A DNA stretch of 64,000 nucleotides from contig NZ_AZUI01000001.1 of NCBI RefSeq assembly GCF_000526995.1, positions 1,240,001-1,304,000 of the forward strand. The letters are read 5' to 3'. The notes beneath the pieces were generated by a model. That model did not search any database and was not told where the DNA came from. It saw only the letters and a list, made by a program, of their open reading frames with translations. Position 1 is the stretch's first letter; each line of letters opens with the position of its first letter. The stretch is from Lacrimispora indolis DSM 755. Lineage in GTDB: Bacteria > Bacillota > Clostridia > Lachnospirales > Lachnospiraceae. Positions 1 to 9,390 of this stretch are shown piece after piece. Position numbers and translations under genes: made by a program.

Positions 1-2036
1 AGCTTCCCTTCTTTATCCCGGATCTCCGTAATCTTTATCGGATTTTTTCGGTTTCCGGTCCTGGTCTGGGTCACTGCAAAGGTATAGTTTTCCGGCTCTA
101 CCTTGATGGATACAGCCACCTTTTTATAGACCGCTGATACAGTGATATCTTCTTGCGGCATGGTAAAGGTGTAGGCATGGCTCCCATCTGAATAGGTTGT
201 ACTTTTCTTTACCCCTTTTCCGTTGGTATAGGTTGGCGTTCCTTCCATCTGGAACTTTTCTGTATCCGTATTTTTCGGGGCTGTTGTTACGCTTACCGTT
301 GTACCGGCTGCAATAGCTCCACGGTGTTCCTTATTAAGCGGTTTGGAGTACTGGGAGTTTCCCCTTACCTCCAGGGTGGCAACATCATAAAAGTTCTGGC
401 CATTTGCTATCGTGTCGATCTGGTTCACATTTAGTAAATATCCTCTTACCGGGCGGCCCAGGAAATTGGGGGCGAAATGGTCAAGGGTGTAATCCCCGCT
501 TTCCTCGTCCACGACCGTCAGGATGCCATCTTCTAACTCCTCATAGAAATACCGGTCTGAGATGGACTTTTTCGCTCCGCCCTGTACCAGGGTGTAATAT
601 AAATCCCCGGTATGCCAGTAGCCTACATGGGCAGCATAGGTGTAGTCATTATCATCAGGTATTTCCGATCCGCACACATTGGCACTGATCTTACTCTCAG
701 AATCCGCAAATAAATAGGCTACATCTTCAATGTAATTAAAGTTTGTTGCAGCTCCCTGTCTGGTTCCGATGAAGGTCCCTTCCCTCGCTAAGGACCCAAG
801 CTGGGAGTTACCAATGGTACCCTCAAACCGTGCCACCTTTATTTTCCCCGCTGCATATCTTCCGGTGATACCTCCGATGGCCGTTGAATGGTAGCCGCCA
901 ATGGTTCCGCTGACACGAGTATTGTAAATATAGGCTGCATTCTGGTATCCTACGATTCCGCCAATATAGCCGGTTCCTTGAATTCTGGCCGTGGTTCCGT
1001 CTCCGGTGGAAACATCAGAGTCTACGATATAGGAATCAGATGCGATCCCGGCGATTCCTCCGGCATAGATCACATCCGTTCCGCCGGCGGCATCAATCAT
1101 CACCTTTTCACAGGTAGCATTTTCAATGACAGTTCCGCTGATTTCCCCGGCAATCCCCCCGGCAATGCCGGTGGAACGGATGTAGGCGTTTTTCACGGTA
1201 ACGTTCCGGATCCGGGAATCTTCCGCATATCCTGTCACAACTCCGGTTCGGTCCTTTCCCTTAATTTCGCTGCTATCCGGGATAATGGTTACGTCATGAA
1301 TTTCTGCATCCGTAACCACCCCGAAAAGTCCCACATTGTTATAATTGGCAAAGGATGTAAGCTTTAAGTTCTTAATAGAATAGCCTTTTCCGTCAAACTG
1401 GCCACTGAAGGGATAGGGGACCGCACCAATGCTTTCCGAGGAATCCCGGTAAAAGCCGATGGGAATCCAGTCCACTCCCTGTAAATCAATGTTTCCGCCA
1501 AGGGCAAAGTAGCATCCGGAATAGTCACCGGCATACATCGTTCCCCCAGCTTCCGGGACCATCATTCCCATGGCTGCCAGCTCCGAAAGGCCCATGAGCT
1601 GTTCCCGATTCTTGATCAGATAGGGCTTTTCTTCCGTCCCCTCTCCCTGGATTCCGCTTAAAAACTCAAAGCTGGTTTTTCCTGCCCAAGCATCCCAAAT
1701 ATCTCCCAGAGAGCTGGAGGCGGCTGTTACCGCCATTTTAGCTGCAGGAATGACCATTTCCGGAGGTTCCTTTGGCACCTCTTTCGCCTCGGAAGGGGTG
1801 GCCTCCTTTAAATGTTCCTCCTGTTCTAAACCGGTTTCCAATTCTCCGTTGTTGTTCTTTTCCTCCACCTCCTGATTGACTTCTGTATCCCGGTCCGCTT
1901 TGGAGGGGGTGGATGTCTGAACTGCTTTTTTTATGGTCTGCCCATTCTCTGCATAAGCAACCCAGGTTGGCACCGCTGTTATTACCAAGGCTGTACACAT
2001 AGCGTATGCCAGCCCTTTTGTAATTCCTTTTCTCAT
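1..2036 (-). CDS. secreted GLUG-motif surface protein, 3' end cut by window edge
   Basis: The frame is open from an ATG at 2036 to the left window edge (678 codons, no stop seen), so the C-terminus is missing. Residues 1-29 are a signal peptide (basic start, hydrophobic core, ending WVAYA). A Glu/Pro-rich linker (30-100) follows, then from about 215 to 400 a repetitive Gly/Ile/Ala-rich region with GLUG-like units such as TGIAGGIAGEI and GYIGGIVGYQ. Near residues 580-630 lies a MPQEDITVSAVYK segment typical of bacterial Ig-like/InlB-B-type repeats. This architecture is that of a cell-wall or exopolymer-attached adhesin of unknown ligand. The start has GGAGG just upstream. Function beyond surface exposure is not inferable. 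Confidence 0.8.
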   Translation of the reverse strand, partial: MRKGITKGLAYAMCTALVITAVPTWVAYAENGQTIKKAVQTSTPSKADRDTEVNQEVEEKNNNGELETGLEQEEHLKEATPSEAKEVPKEPPEMVIPAAKMAVTAASSSLGDIWDAWAGKTSFEFLSGIQGEGTEEKPYLIKNREQLMGLSELAAMGMMVPEAGGTMYAGDYSGCYFALGGNIDLQGVDWIPIGFYRDSSESIGAVPYPFSGQFDGKGYSIKNLKLTSFANYNNVGLFGVVTDAEIHDVTIIPDSSEIKGKDRTGVVTGYAEDSRIRNVTVKNAYIRSTGIAGGIAGEISGTVIENATCEKVMIDAAGGTDVIYAGGIAGIASDSYIVDSDVSTGDGTTARIQGTGYIGGIVGYQNAAYIYNTRVSGTIGGYHSTAIGGITGRYAAGKIKVARFEGTIGNSQLGSLAREGTFIGTRQGAATNFNYIEDVAYLFADSESKISANVCGSEIPDDNDYTYAAHVGYWHTGDLYYTLVQGGAKKSISDRYFYEELEDGILTVVDEESGDYTLDHFAPNFLGRPVRGYLLNVNQIDTIANGQNFYDVATLEVRGNSQYSKPLNKEHRGAIAAGTTVSVTTAPKNTDTEKFQMEGTPTYTNGKGVKKSTTYSDGSHAYTFTMPQEDITVSAVYKKVAVSIKVEPENYTFAVTQTRTGNRKNPIKITEIRDKEGK

Positions 2037-2179
2037 TGTTCCTCCTTTATCTCTGTGTTTTGGCACGCCTCAAATACAAAGGCCTAATCAGCCCATTTGG
2101 TGTTTTATTCGTTTTCTGCTACTTAAAATGCATACTGCCTCTGAAAAACGCTGCGCTTATTACCAGAGAGGTACATAAC

Positions 2180-2590
2180 ATGCATACCATCCCTTTGCTC
2201 ATTGTTCCATCCCTATCGGAGCAAGCTCCATTTTTATATACCAGAGGCCCATCAAAAGTTCTTTCATCTGGGTATATGAAACCATATGGTTTCTCTAGCT
2301 TTGCTGGATCTACTTACAAAATTGGTCTGGTCTCCATTCTGCAAGGTAAAGTAGTACCGCCTATTATCAGTAAACTGCCAGCCGGTAAGCACCTTTTCTA
2401 TATCCTTCCATCGCCTTTATATCCTCCCATACTTTATAAGATAAACCGGACCATCTTGATTCTGTGGGTGGAAAACGCTTATAAGCAGAATGAGTCAAAT
2501 CATAGCATTCGCCATCCAGATAAATGAATTCAAACTTCCAGAAGTTCCTGTCCGAATAGGATGTTTTCCGGTAATATTTCAAAATCTTTC
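2180..2590 (-). pseudogene. decayed CW-binding-repeat surface protein fragment
   Basis: On the minus strand, pieces of a choline-binding-type repeat protein lie in different frames. About 2340-2395 reads KVLTGWQFTDNRRYYF, the TGWQ..YYF signature of a CW-binding repeat. About 2190-2272 reads PDERTFDG followed by YKNGACSDRDGT, resembling RTPDGYFVDASGAWIDDNGT in the neighbouring 771-residue protein. The pieces are separated by stops and frame changes, and no start with signal peptide survives. It is best read as a degraded paralogue of the N-terminal half of the adjacent gene. Exact ends are uncertain. Confidence 0.55.
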
Positions 2591-2756
2591 ATGGCTCCAT
2601 TCTTTCAAAATTTCTCTTTGCTTCGAAAAACGTTGAATCTGCTTAATAAGGTGTAACCTCAGATGAAGCAGCCTTTTCATCCTTTACACTTTGTTCTCTA
2701 GTATTTTCTCAGCTAATCCTGCCGCTCTCTATCCTCCCATTCCTTCTGTTTCGAAT

Positions 2757-2831
2757 TTACCGCAAAAACACGGCCAAAGATAAACCGGATAATACTAAAA
2801 CAGTGATACCGAATAAAATAATAATCTTCAT
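2757..2831 (-). CDS. 24-residue hydrophobic peptide
   Basis: A short frame (MKIIILFGITVLVLSGLSLA then VFLR) starts at an ATG 11 bases after the stop of the 771-residue surface protein. A G-run (GGGGGG) lies about 7 bases upstream as a ribosome-binding site. The whole peptide is one predicted membrane helix with a basic end. It would be translated from the same mRNA as the upstream gene. No family is recognised; it could be a genuine small membrane protein or chance. Confidence 0.35.
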   Translation of the reverse strand: MKIIILFGITVLVLSGLSLAVFLR

Positions 2832-2841
2832 AAAATCCCCC

Positions 2842-5157
2842 CTAACCTTGTGCAATCGCCATAGCCGGCCTGATACCAAAACCTGTCTCTTTCACGTTAA
2901 CCGGCTGAATGTTGCCATCTACCAGGCTGACCGCATAGATCCCATCTCCATAAAGGAATTCATCCAATCCACCATCCTGTGGGGTGCGAAGATAATATCC
3001 TTTAGAGTAAGCAGAAACTTGTGATTCCGGATTATTGGTTTTGCTCCCGTTGAACTTCCAGAGCACATCCCGGTATTTAAGAGCCTCATCCACGGACAAA
3101 ATAAATACCCTGTCCTGCAAAAGCTGGAACACTTCTTTCCCAGCCATCAGGCTGTTATCATTTATCTGCTCATACGCCCCTTTCCATGTCGCGCCTATGT
3201 ATGACCCGGTAATTCCAATATAAGTTTCATGGAGAAAATCATCTGCCGCATGATCCAGAAGCCATTCCCGGATATTGGAGTACTTATAATTATTATTAAA
3301 TCCAAAGTTAAGCTTCATTGATGTCCCGTCAATATCCGACCTTATCACATTGTCACAAAGGAACAGCGCCATTCGCTGGCTGTTACCCATGGTATCTTCA
3401 TAATCATCATCAATACAGCGGAACAGATAAATCTTATTTCCAATGGTCCGGGCCTGCACATCTCCAATGCGGTATTGCACGGCTTCCGGCGTTTCGTTGG
3501 CCGTGTTGTAACAAACATCACAAGATCCGTCATGATCCGCATCCACATGTCCGGTCGCTGGCAATATCACGGTTTCTTCCTTTCCGCATTTTCGGCACCG
3601 GATCGTTTCATGACCGTTTATCATACATGAGGCATTAACTTTATCCATAACCTGATAATTGTGGTTACAAATGCTTTCTTCATAAGTTTTTTCAAATCCC
3701 ACTCTCATAATCGTGTATTTCTCATAAGCTATGGTAAACTCATCCACAATCAGTTCAGACAGATTCTTAATGTTCTGAAATGTCTGGCTTATAATCACGG
3801 TACTTGGCACATGCCCCTTTGCAATGAGATAAAACTCCTTCCGCTCCACACCGTCTGCCATTGATACCAGGTTAAGAAGTCTTTCATTGCTTTCCTCTAT
3901 ACTTTTAGTAATGATCTGCTGGTCTGATGGCTCCCTGCCACCAAGTCTAAAATCTGTTTCTTTTGCAACCCCCAACCACCTTTTCAGCTTGTCTTTGTTC
4001 TCCTGATCCGGGTCTCGTTCCTCCGGAAGATGGTCTCCTTTCTCGAATTCAATATAATATTTCTGTCTACCATTTCCGTTTACAATAATACTCCATGGAC
4101 TTGAAACCATAGAATGATAATAATAACCGTCGCCGCCTAAAATAGATTCCGGAAAGTCAATAACAAGCTGTCTTCCCTCCTCCGTCTGTCCCTTTTGAGA
4201 CCTAAATATCTCATTGCTGTGATTTCCCTTCTCTACAAAGCAGAGATTCCAGTCAACTTTCTGAGCCTCTGAGGGAGAGGCCGGGATTTCCTTCTCATAG
4301 TAGATGTTCAGGTTCATAGAATCGCCAGTCAGTTTAAAGCTTTCTCTCTGTCCCTTACACAGATGATACCCATTAATGACCGGTTGAATGATAATGATCG
4401 TTCTCCCTTCGGTTGCCACACCAGTTACGGTATGTAGTATTGTCTTATCAATAATATCCATATATCGCACCGTGTACCTATACTGCTTTTCTTCCGCATC
4501 TGGTTCCTTCATATCCTCCGGGTTTTCTCCCGGTTCCGAAATTTCCTGATTAATTTCCGGCTCCTGTTCATCAATCTCTGAATTCTGCGATCCATTCCCC
4601 GGCCTGAAACTACTCCCCTTTCCTCCAGATCCGCCTCCTCCTGAACTGCCTCCTCCTGAACTGCCTCCTGAAATTTTATTTGCCGATGCTGATCTTTTGA
4701 CAAATACTGTCTGTACCCCTTTTCCAGCCACATACTGTATCGTACCGTTGTCATCGATCCATGCTCCGGAGGCATCTACAAAATACCCATCCGGAGTCCT
4801 TTCGCTTAGGTACATAGCTCCCTCAGGATGATTAGCTCCAGGTTCATCAGCCAGATAATAACAACGCCCGTCAATCCATTGCCAGCCGGTGAGCATCTTT
4901 CCCTTTGACTCATCCGATGATGTATTAAGAAAATACCATCTTCCTTCAATCATTTGCCAGCCAGTGGCCATATAACCAGTATCATCAAAGTAATACCATG
5001 CCTCATTAATCAGCTTCCAGGCATTCCTTTCAAAGGTCTGGTCTTCTTCATACAACCAATAACTTTCCTTTTGTACCCATGCCCCGTAACTCGGCATCGG
5101 GGTACTTATTGCCGCCAGGACTGTGCTCAATAGAACAAAACATTTTCTTTTATTCAT
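2842..5157 (-). CDS. secreted CW-repeat surface protein with MucBP-like and DUF6273-like domains
   Basis: 771 residues. A signal peptide (1-25, ending PSYGA) is followed by choline-binding-type repeats (about 26-125: AWYYFDDTGYMATGWQ, GRWYFL, MLTGWQWIDGRCYY) that would anchor it to the envelope. A Gly/Ser linker lies near 163-182. About 225-290 (YTVRYMDIIDKTILHTVTG...NIYYEK) resembles a MucBP/Ig-like fold. Around 500-553 four CxxC/CxH-type motifs (CNHNY, CRKCGKEE, CDVC) suggest a small metal-binding ribbon. The C-terminal 200 residues end in GFGIRPAMAIAQG, the usual finish of DUF6273 domains. It has a paralogous fragment just downstream. Ligand and role are unknown; surface exposure is well supported. 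Confidence 0.8.
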   Translation of the reverse strand: MNKRKCFVLLSTVLAAISTPMPSYGAWVQKESYWLYEEDQTFERNAWKLINEAWYYFDDTGYMATGWQMIEGRWYFLNTSSDESKGKMLTGWQWIDGRCYYLADEPGANHPEGAMYLSERTPDGYFVDASGAWIDDNGTIQYVAGKGVQTVFVKRSASANKISGGSSGGGSSGGGGSGGKGSSFRPGNGSQNSEIDEQEPEINQEISEPGENPEDMKEPDAEEKQYRYTVRYMDIIDKTILHTVTGVATEGRTIIIIQPVINGYHLCKGQRESFKLTGDSMNLNIYYEKEIPASPSEAQKVDWNLCFVEKGNHSNEIFRSQKGQTEEGRQLVIDFPESILGGDGYYYHSMVSSPWSIIVNGNGRQKYYIEFEKGDHLPEERDPDQENKDKLKRWLGVAKETDFRLGGREPSDQQIITKSIEESNERLLNLVSMADGVERKEFYLIAKGHVPSTVIISQTFQNIKNLSELIVDEFTIAYEKYTIMRVGFEKTYEESICNHNYQVMDKVNASCMINGHETIRCRKCGKEETVILPATGHVDADHDGSCDVCYNTANETPEAVQYRIGDVQARTIGNKIYLFRCIDDDYEDTMGNSQRMALFLCDNVIRSDIDGTSMKLNFGFNNNYKYSNIREWLLDHAADDFLHETYIGITGSYIGATWKGAYEQINDNSLMAGKEVFQLLQDRVFILSVDEALKYRDVLWKFNGSKTNNPESQVSAYSKGYYLRTPQDGGLDEFLYGDGIYAVSLVDGNIQPVNVKETGFGIRPAMAIAQG

Positions 5158-7180
5158 TGCAAACTTTTATCACTCCTTTTATTTATTTTTTCTCTGGTTA
5201 AACCAACTCTTTTTCTTTAATAAAACCCTCAAATACTAACTTAACAACTTTCAATCGCAAGGAAATTTTTGTACTAAACATTGCAGATCAATGCACAGTA
5301 GTATTTGCGGCTGCTAGAGTAAGAAAGTGCATAATAACTCTCTTAAAAAAAGTAGTCTCCTGGAGAAAAGCTTTATGACCATTTTGTTTCAAACTTATAA
5401 ATAATAATTATGGAAAAAAAACGGCGGAATAAATAACCTAAAGAGGGAATACTCGATTGTGTATTTCCCAGAATGACAGGTATTCTTAATATGTTAAAGT
5501 ATATACCTTTTTAATAAATCAAAACTTCAATATTTGTTATATAAACAATAATCTGCTACAACATTATTCCAGATATCCAAATAAATTAATTGTTATATCA
5601 AATCATTTTCACATATCAGCAATTTAATTCCAATAAAAAAGCTGATTTACTCAAATTGATACTTGAAAACACGTTCCTTTTAAAAAACACAACAACACAA
5701 TGTTTTTCAATCAGTATCATACCCTACGGGATATAGGAATTCTATTTTCAACATCTGGTTCTTATTATTAAAAAGATGTCTTTCTAAAAATAATAATAAT
5801 ATTAATATTAAATTAACAAGTTCAGAAACTCATTAAACTACTATTAACCTTATCTCAAAAAACTAAGGAAAACTCTTATAAAATCTTTTATTATCACCCT
5901 GTAAACGCTATAGCATAAGACACTTAATGCACAGATAAAAAGGTAAAGCAAAAATGGAATATGGAGATATGAATTAGAAATCAGAAATACAAATCAAAAG
6001 ATAACATATTAAAAATAAATTGAGAAAATATAGAAATAGGAAAATCCTTCCAATACTCTTCAATGGCAACAAGGCATTTGTTCCTTTCAGAACTAATTTC
6101 GTAAAGACATAGAAAATAAAAATAGAATTATCAAAAATAAACTATGACGCCATTACACTCTCATATAAAGTATAATCTCACATAAACCCAACAATATTTT
6201 AAGAAGGAATTTTTGTCGATGACGACCTGAAAGATCAAATGATTACCGCAGAATGCGCTTAATAAATACAACTGTATACCACACAAATTGAAAAAGAATT
6301 TAGCCAGGTCTTTTTCCCAACAGAATATAAGGATTTTCATGAACCACCAGAAAGAACAAATAACCTTCCAGTTCTCCAATCATGCTAATGCGAGTCCTCC
6401 CTTATAAATCCGGATCTATCCATTGGACACCTTATTTAGAAAAAAACTTCCCACAATGCAAAGAACCGTCTAACCATTCATCACATCAAACAGTAAAAGA
6501 ATTTAACCAAACTGCTTATTTATTGCACCGACAACTGTATGCCGCGCAGGGAGCTTTCGACCTATAAGCACAGTATACAACAAACTGCACAGAAAATCAA
6601 CATGCTCATTAAGAATATGTAAAAGCTATATTCTGAAAACATCTTCTTGTTTTCAGAATCGAATCCACAGGGCAAAAAACTCCCCATTTATTCTCACTTA
6701 CTCTGCTAGTTAGGATAGTTATATTATGAAAAAAGGAGGTTTTCAGAATCAAATGCACGGGTGCAAAGAGATCCCCTTTTATCCTTACTTACTTTTCATG
6801 TTCGGATAAGCTACATTATGAAATCAAAAAGATGTTTTTATAATCAGGGGGGCAGGGCAAAGTACGACCCTTTTATCCTCACCTGCTTTGCAAGCTCAGA
6901 TAAACTATATGATACCAACAATATATACTTATTCCGCAAATACAAATCATCCCAAATCAAACATAAAGTTAAAAAGCAAAAAATACCCTGGCAATACCCA
7001 CTCTTATGATTCCACCTTCTATCCCTTTCCCGAAACTTTCTGAAAAGCATATAGAATCCTCATGAAAAAATCGCCGGCCAACCGACCCCCTTAATATTCA
7101 AAGCCTCAATTAGCTCAGCTTCCAAAAAATCATACAACCCCAAAGGTTTCACAAACCACGAACTCTATAGCTTATTCCTC
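5158..7180. other. 2-kb AT-rich gene-free region
   Basis: No frame here has a convincing start, codon usage or recognisable protein; short frames (for example 6161-6379 minus) look like chance in AT-rich DNA. The part next to 5157 must hold the promoter of the surface-protein gene. The only internal structure noted is the tandem repeat at 6650-6925. Confidence 0.6.
6650..6925. repeat. three degenerate ~92-bp tandem repeats
   Basis: Units begin near 6650, 6740 and 6835. Each opens with TTTTCAGAATC (third copy TTTTTATAATC), then a CA(C)GGG-CAAA segment, then CCC(A/T)TTTAT(T/C)CTCACTTACT and a GATA(A/G)-TATATTATGA tail. Spacing is 90 and 95 bp. The copies have diverged and code for nothing obvious. 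Confidence 0.5.
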
Positions 7181-7927
7181 TTAATCCACCAGCAGCTCAT
7201 CAACGGTAACAAAGGTATATCCCTGCTTCGTCAAAGTATCGATCACCTCCAGGGCTGCCTCCACTGAAGTCGGATACACATCGTGGAGAAGGATGATGTC
7301 TCCAGGCTCTACATGTTTTACAATATATCGTACCACCTTTTTGGTATTCTTTGATTTCCAGTCAAGAGGATCTAAGTTCCAGAGCACCACCGTCATATTG
7401 GTGGTACACTCCAATTCCTCCGTCCATGAGCCATAAGGCGGACGCAAATACTGAGGTCTCACTCCGGTAATCTCTTCTATCTGCTGGTTATTCTGTTCAA
7501 TCTGCTGGCAGGCAGTTCCTACCGACTCCTTGCTCATCTGAACATGAGAATATCCATGGTTTCCAACTAGATGTCCATCCTCTTCCATCTGCTTCACGAT
7601 GGCCTCTTTCCCTTCCACATTTTCACCAAGAAGAAAAAATGTGGCATGGACCCCCCTTTTGCGGAGCCCGTCAAGAAGCCTCGGCGTATAAACAGAATGA
7701 GGGCCATCATCAAAGGTCAGCGCTATCTGCTTATCTCCGGAAAACTGCCTCCTGACCTCATCAACTGCTTCATCGTCCGCTCCTGCAGGAAGAAACAGGG
7801 TATTCTTTGCATCCGTGTACGACTGATGCATTGCTTTCACAAAAATGATATCCAGTATAAAAACAACCAGTAAACAGGCTGCTTTCCATTTTATTTTCAT
7901 AATCCCATTAGTCCAGCTTTCTGCCAT
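7181..7927 (-). CDS. membrane-anchored polysaccharide deacetylase (NodB-type)
   Basis: 248 residues. An N-terminal hydrophobic segment (about 14-30) acts as signal anchor, and a NodB/CE4 domain fills 60-245. The metal triad is visible: TFDDGPH (Asp pair) near residue 70, HGYSH near 124, plus the RPPYG motif and the DPLDW and ILLHD motifs near the end. Such enzymes remove N-acetyl groups from peptidoglycan or other amino sugars outside the membrane; the substrate cannot be told from sequence. An alternative start ten codons in (MKIKWKAACLL) would give a more usual signal anchor; neither start has a strong ribosome-binding site. Confidence 0.85.
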   Translation of the reverse strand: MAESWTNGIMKIKWKAACLLVVFILDIIFVKAMHQSYTDAKNTLFLPAGADDEAVDEVRRQFSGDKQIALTFDDGPHSVYTPRLLDGLRKRGVHATFFLLGENVEGKEAIVKQMEEDGHLVGNHGYSHVQMSKESVGTACQQIEQNNQQIEEITGVRPQYLRPPYGSWTEELECTTNMTVVLWNLDPLDWKSKNTKKVVRYIVKHVEPGDIILLHDVYPTSVEAALEVIDTLTKQGYTFVTVDELLVD

Positions 7928-8380
7928 TATTAATCAATCTATGGAGATTTACGGAAAAATAAAACCAAAACATTTCTGTCTTTTTCTATCTTTTCCCTTA
8001 AATGCCCCTAGAATCAGGACATATCCACTATACCAAAGAGAATTTTATACACAATCTTATTGCGCCATATCAACAGAACATGACCTTTTATAAATAACCC
8101 GGACTTATAGCGCAGCCCAGACCTTGTCGTAAATCAAATAACAGGGATTTATCCCTCCATCTTCCAGCCACCACACACCTCCCCGAGCGTACCTGTACTC
8201 TGCCTCCTGCCTTCATCCTGTCTTCACTCTATTCCCACACATATGACACGTACAGACGCGTTTTAAAGCACCTCTCAACACCTAAGAAATTCAAAACAAC
8301 AAGCCTTTAAAAAGATCCTAAAATAACCTTCCAAAATAAAAAAACGGGGCAGATTATATTTTCCCAGGTAGAAAAGAAAA
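7928..8380. other. gene-free stretch
   Basis: About 450 bp between the deacetylase start and the cold-shock gene terminator. No coding frame or clear RNA structure was found; it should contain the deacetylase promoter on the minus strand, but no good consensus was seen. Confidence 0.5.
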
Positions 8381-8412
8381 GGACTGCCCTCATTCTAAAA
8401 TGAGAGCAGCCC
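8381..8412 (-). terminator. intrinsic terminator of cold-shock gene
   Basis: On the minus strand GGGCTGCTCTCATT pairs with AATGAGGGCAGTCC around a TTAG loop, followed by TTTTCTTTTC. It lies about 30 bases past the stop of the cold-shock gene. Confidence 0.8.
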
Positions 8413-8442
8413 TTAAAGCTTACATATAAATCGAAGCTTTTA

Positions 8443-8646
8443 TTAAGCCATGCAAACGTTAACTGCCTGCAGACCGCGGTTTCCTTCTGTTGTATCATAG
8501 GTTACTTTCTGGCCTTCTTCAAGAGTCTTGTAACCATCAGAAACGATGCCGGAGAAATGTACGAAAACTTCCTCGCCTGTTGCGTCATTTACGATGAAAC
8601 CATATCCTTTAGCACCATTAAACCATTTTACTGTACCGTTGTTCAT
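8443..8646 (-). CDS. cold-shock domain protein
   Basis: 67 residues, the normal CspA/CspB length, forming one five-stranded OB fold. RNP1 (KGYGFI) and RNP2 (VFVHF) single-strand nucleic-acid-binding motifs are intact. It would act as an RNA chaperone or antiterminator. The start follows GGAGGT. It is a one-gene unit with its own consensus promoter (8786-8814), a leader of about 130 nt with a strong hairpin, and its own terminator, so its control is probably partly at the mRNA level, as is known for csp genes. Confidence 0.95.
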   Translation of the reverse strand: MNNGTVKWFNGAKGYGFIVNDATGEEVFVHFSGIVSDGYKTLEEGQKVTYDTTEGNRGLQAVNVCMA

Positions 8647-8702
8647 AACGTGTACCTCCTATAAAATAAAAAATATTTGATATATCGCCTGAAACAAAAA
8701 AT

Positions 8703-8754
8703 CACATATTTTTGTAAATCATCATCCGAAAATAATGACTTACAAAAATATGTG
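8703..8754 (-). promoter_or_regulatory. long hairpin in cold-shock gene 5' UTR
   Basis: CACATATTTTTGTAA pairs perfectly (15 bp) with TTACAAAAATATGTG, extended by TCAT/ATGA after a one-base mismatch, with a short apical loop. It lies between the promoter and the start codon. It is very AU-rich, with no T-run after it, so it looks like a folding or stability element rather than a terminator. Confidence 0.6.
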
Positions 8755-8785
8755 AAATCATAACTCCATTCGATAATACACCTAC

Positions 8786-8814
8786 ATTCTAACCTAAATT
8801 TACAAAATTGTCAA
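8786..8814 (-). promoter_or_regulatory. sigma-A promoter of cold-shock gene
   Basis: Minus strand TTGACA (8809-8814), 17-bp spacer, TAGAAT (8786-8791). The predicted transcript start near 8779 gives a leader of about 130 nt. Confidence 0.8.
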
Positions 8815-8834
8815 GACTATTCTGTTATCTTACA

Positions 8835-8858
8835 CAAAGAAAGGACAGGATCCTGTCC
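8835..8858 (-). terminator. terminator after rplL
   Basis: The perfect palindrome GGACAGGATCCTGTCC followed on the minus strand by TTTCTTTG, about 45 bases past the rplL stop. A related GGACAGGATTTG lies just before it. It would end the r-protein transcript here. Confidence 0.7.
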
Positions 8859-8904
8859 CTTTTTAAGAGGTACAAATCCTGTCCAAAACAACCCAAAAGT
8901 ATAA

Positions 8905-9273
8905 TTACTTTAAAGTAACTTTTGCGCCTTCAGCCTCTAAGGAAGCCTTGATCTGCTCAGCCTCTTCCTTGGAAGCGCCAGCCTTTACTACCTTTGGAGC
9001 ACCGTCAACTACGTCTTTAGCTTCCTTTAAGCCTAAGCCGGTAGCTTCACGAACAACCTTGATAACCTTAACCTTGTTTGGACCAACTTCGGTTAATTCA
9101 ACGTCGAATTCTGTCTTCTCTTCTTCTACTGCTGCAGGACCTGCTGCAACTACTACGCCTGCTGCTGCGGATACACCGAATTCTTCCTCACATGCCTTTA
9201 CTAATTCGTTTAATTCTAATACAGATAATTCTTTGATAGCTTCGATAAATTCAGCTGTTGTTAACTTTGCCAT
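8905..9273 (-). CDS. rplL: ribosomal protein L7/L12
   Basis: 122 residues. The N-terminal dimerisation/L10-binding helices ([33 protein letters not shown]), an Ala-rich hinge (about 37-53) and the conserved C-terminal domain ([25 protein letters not shown]...[14 protein letters not shown]) are all present. It is the multicopy stalk protein that recruits translation GTPases. Last gene of the rplJL unit; a terminator-like palindrome follows and rpoB is not next. Confidence 0.98.
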   Translation of the reverse strand: MAKLTTAEFIEAIKELSVLELNELVKACEEEFGVSAAAGVVVAAGPAAVEEEKTEFDVELTEVGPNKVKVIKVVREATGLGLKEAKDVVDGAPKVVKAGASKEEAEQIKASLEAEGAKVTLK

Positions 9274-9313
9274 GATAATATACCTCCGTATTTAATATGT
9301 TTATTTTTAGAAA

Positions 9314-9390
9314 GTTCGAATCACCTTTGGCTCCTCGAACGGCTGATTTTCTAATCTCAAGCGGGTCTTTGCCTGCTTTTATTAAGAAAA
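9314..9390 (-). repeat. two-hairpin intergenic element after rplJ (copy 1)
   Basis: Right after the rplJ stop the minus strand forms hairpin AAGC-a-GG/CC-c-GCTT (9359-9378), then the single-stranded core TTAGAAAATCAGC, then hairpin GTTCGA/TCGAAC (9314-9340). The same arrangement and the same core recur after rplK (10915-10995). It may modulate rplJ:rplL stoichiometry. Confidence 0.5.

Noticed and set aside
888..1367. 159-codon plus-strand frame rich in Gly/Ser/Asn
   Set aside because: It is the antisense shadow of the GLUG repeats on the minus strand.
2036..2527. 163-codon plus-strand frame
   Set aside because: It starts inside the promoter and ribosome-binding region of the GLUG gene, has no family features, and is opposite the decayed CW-repeat fragments.
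8948..9295. 115-codon plus-strand frame
   Set aside because: Antisense of rplL, caused by its biased codon use.
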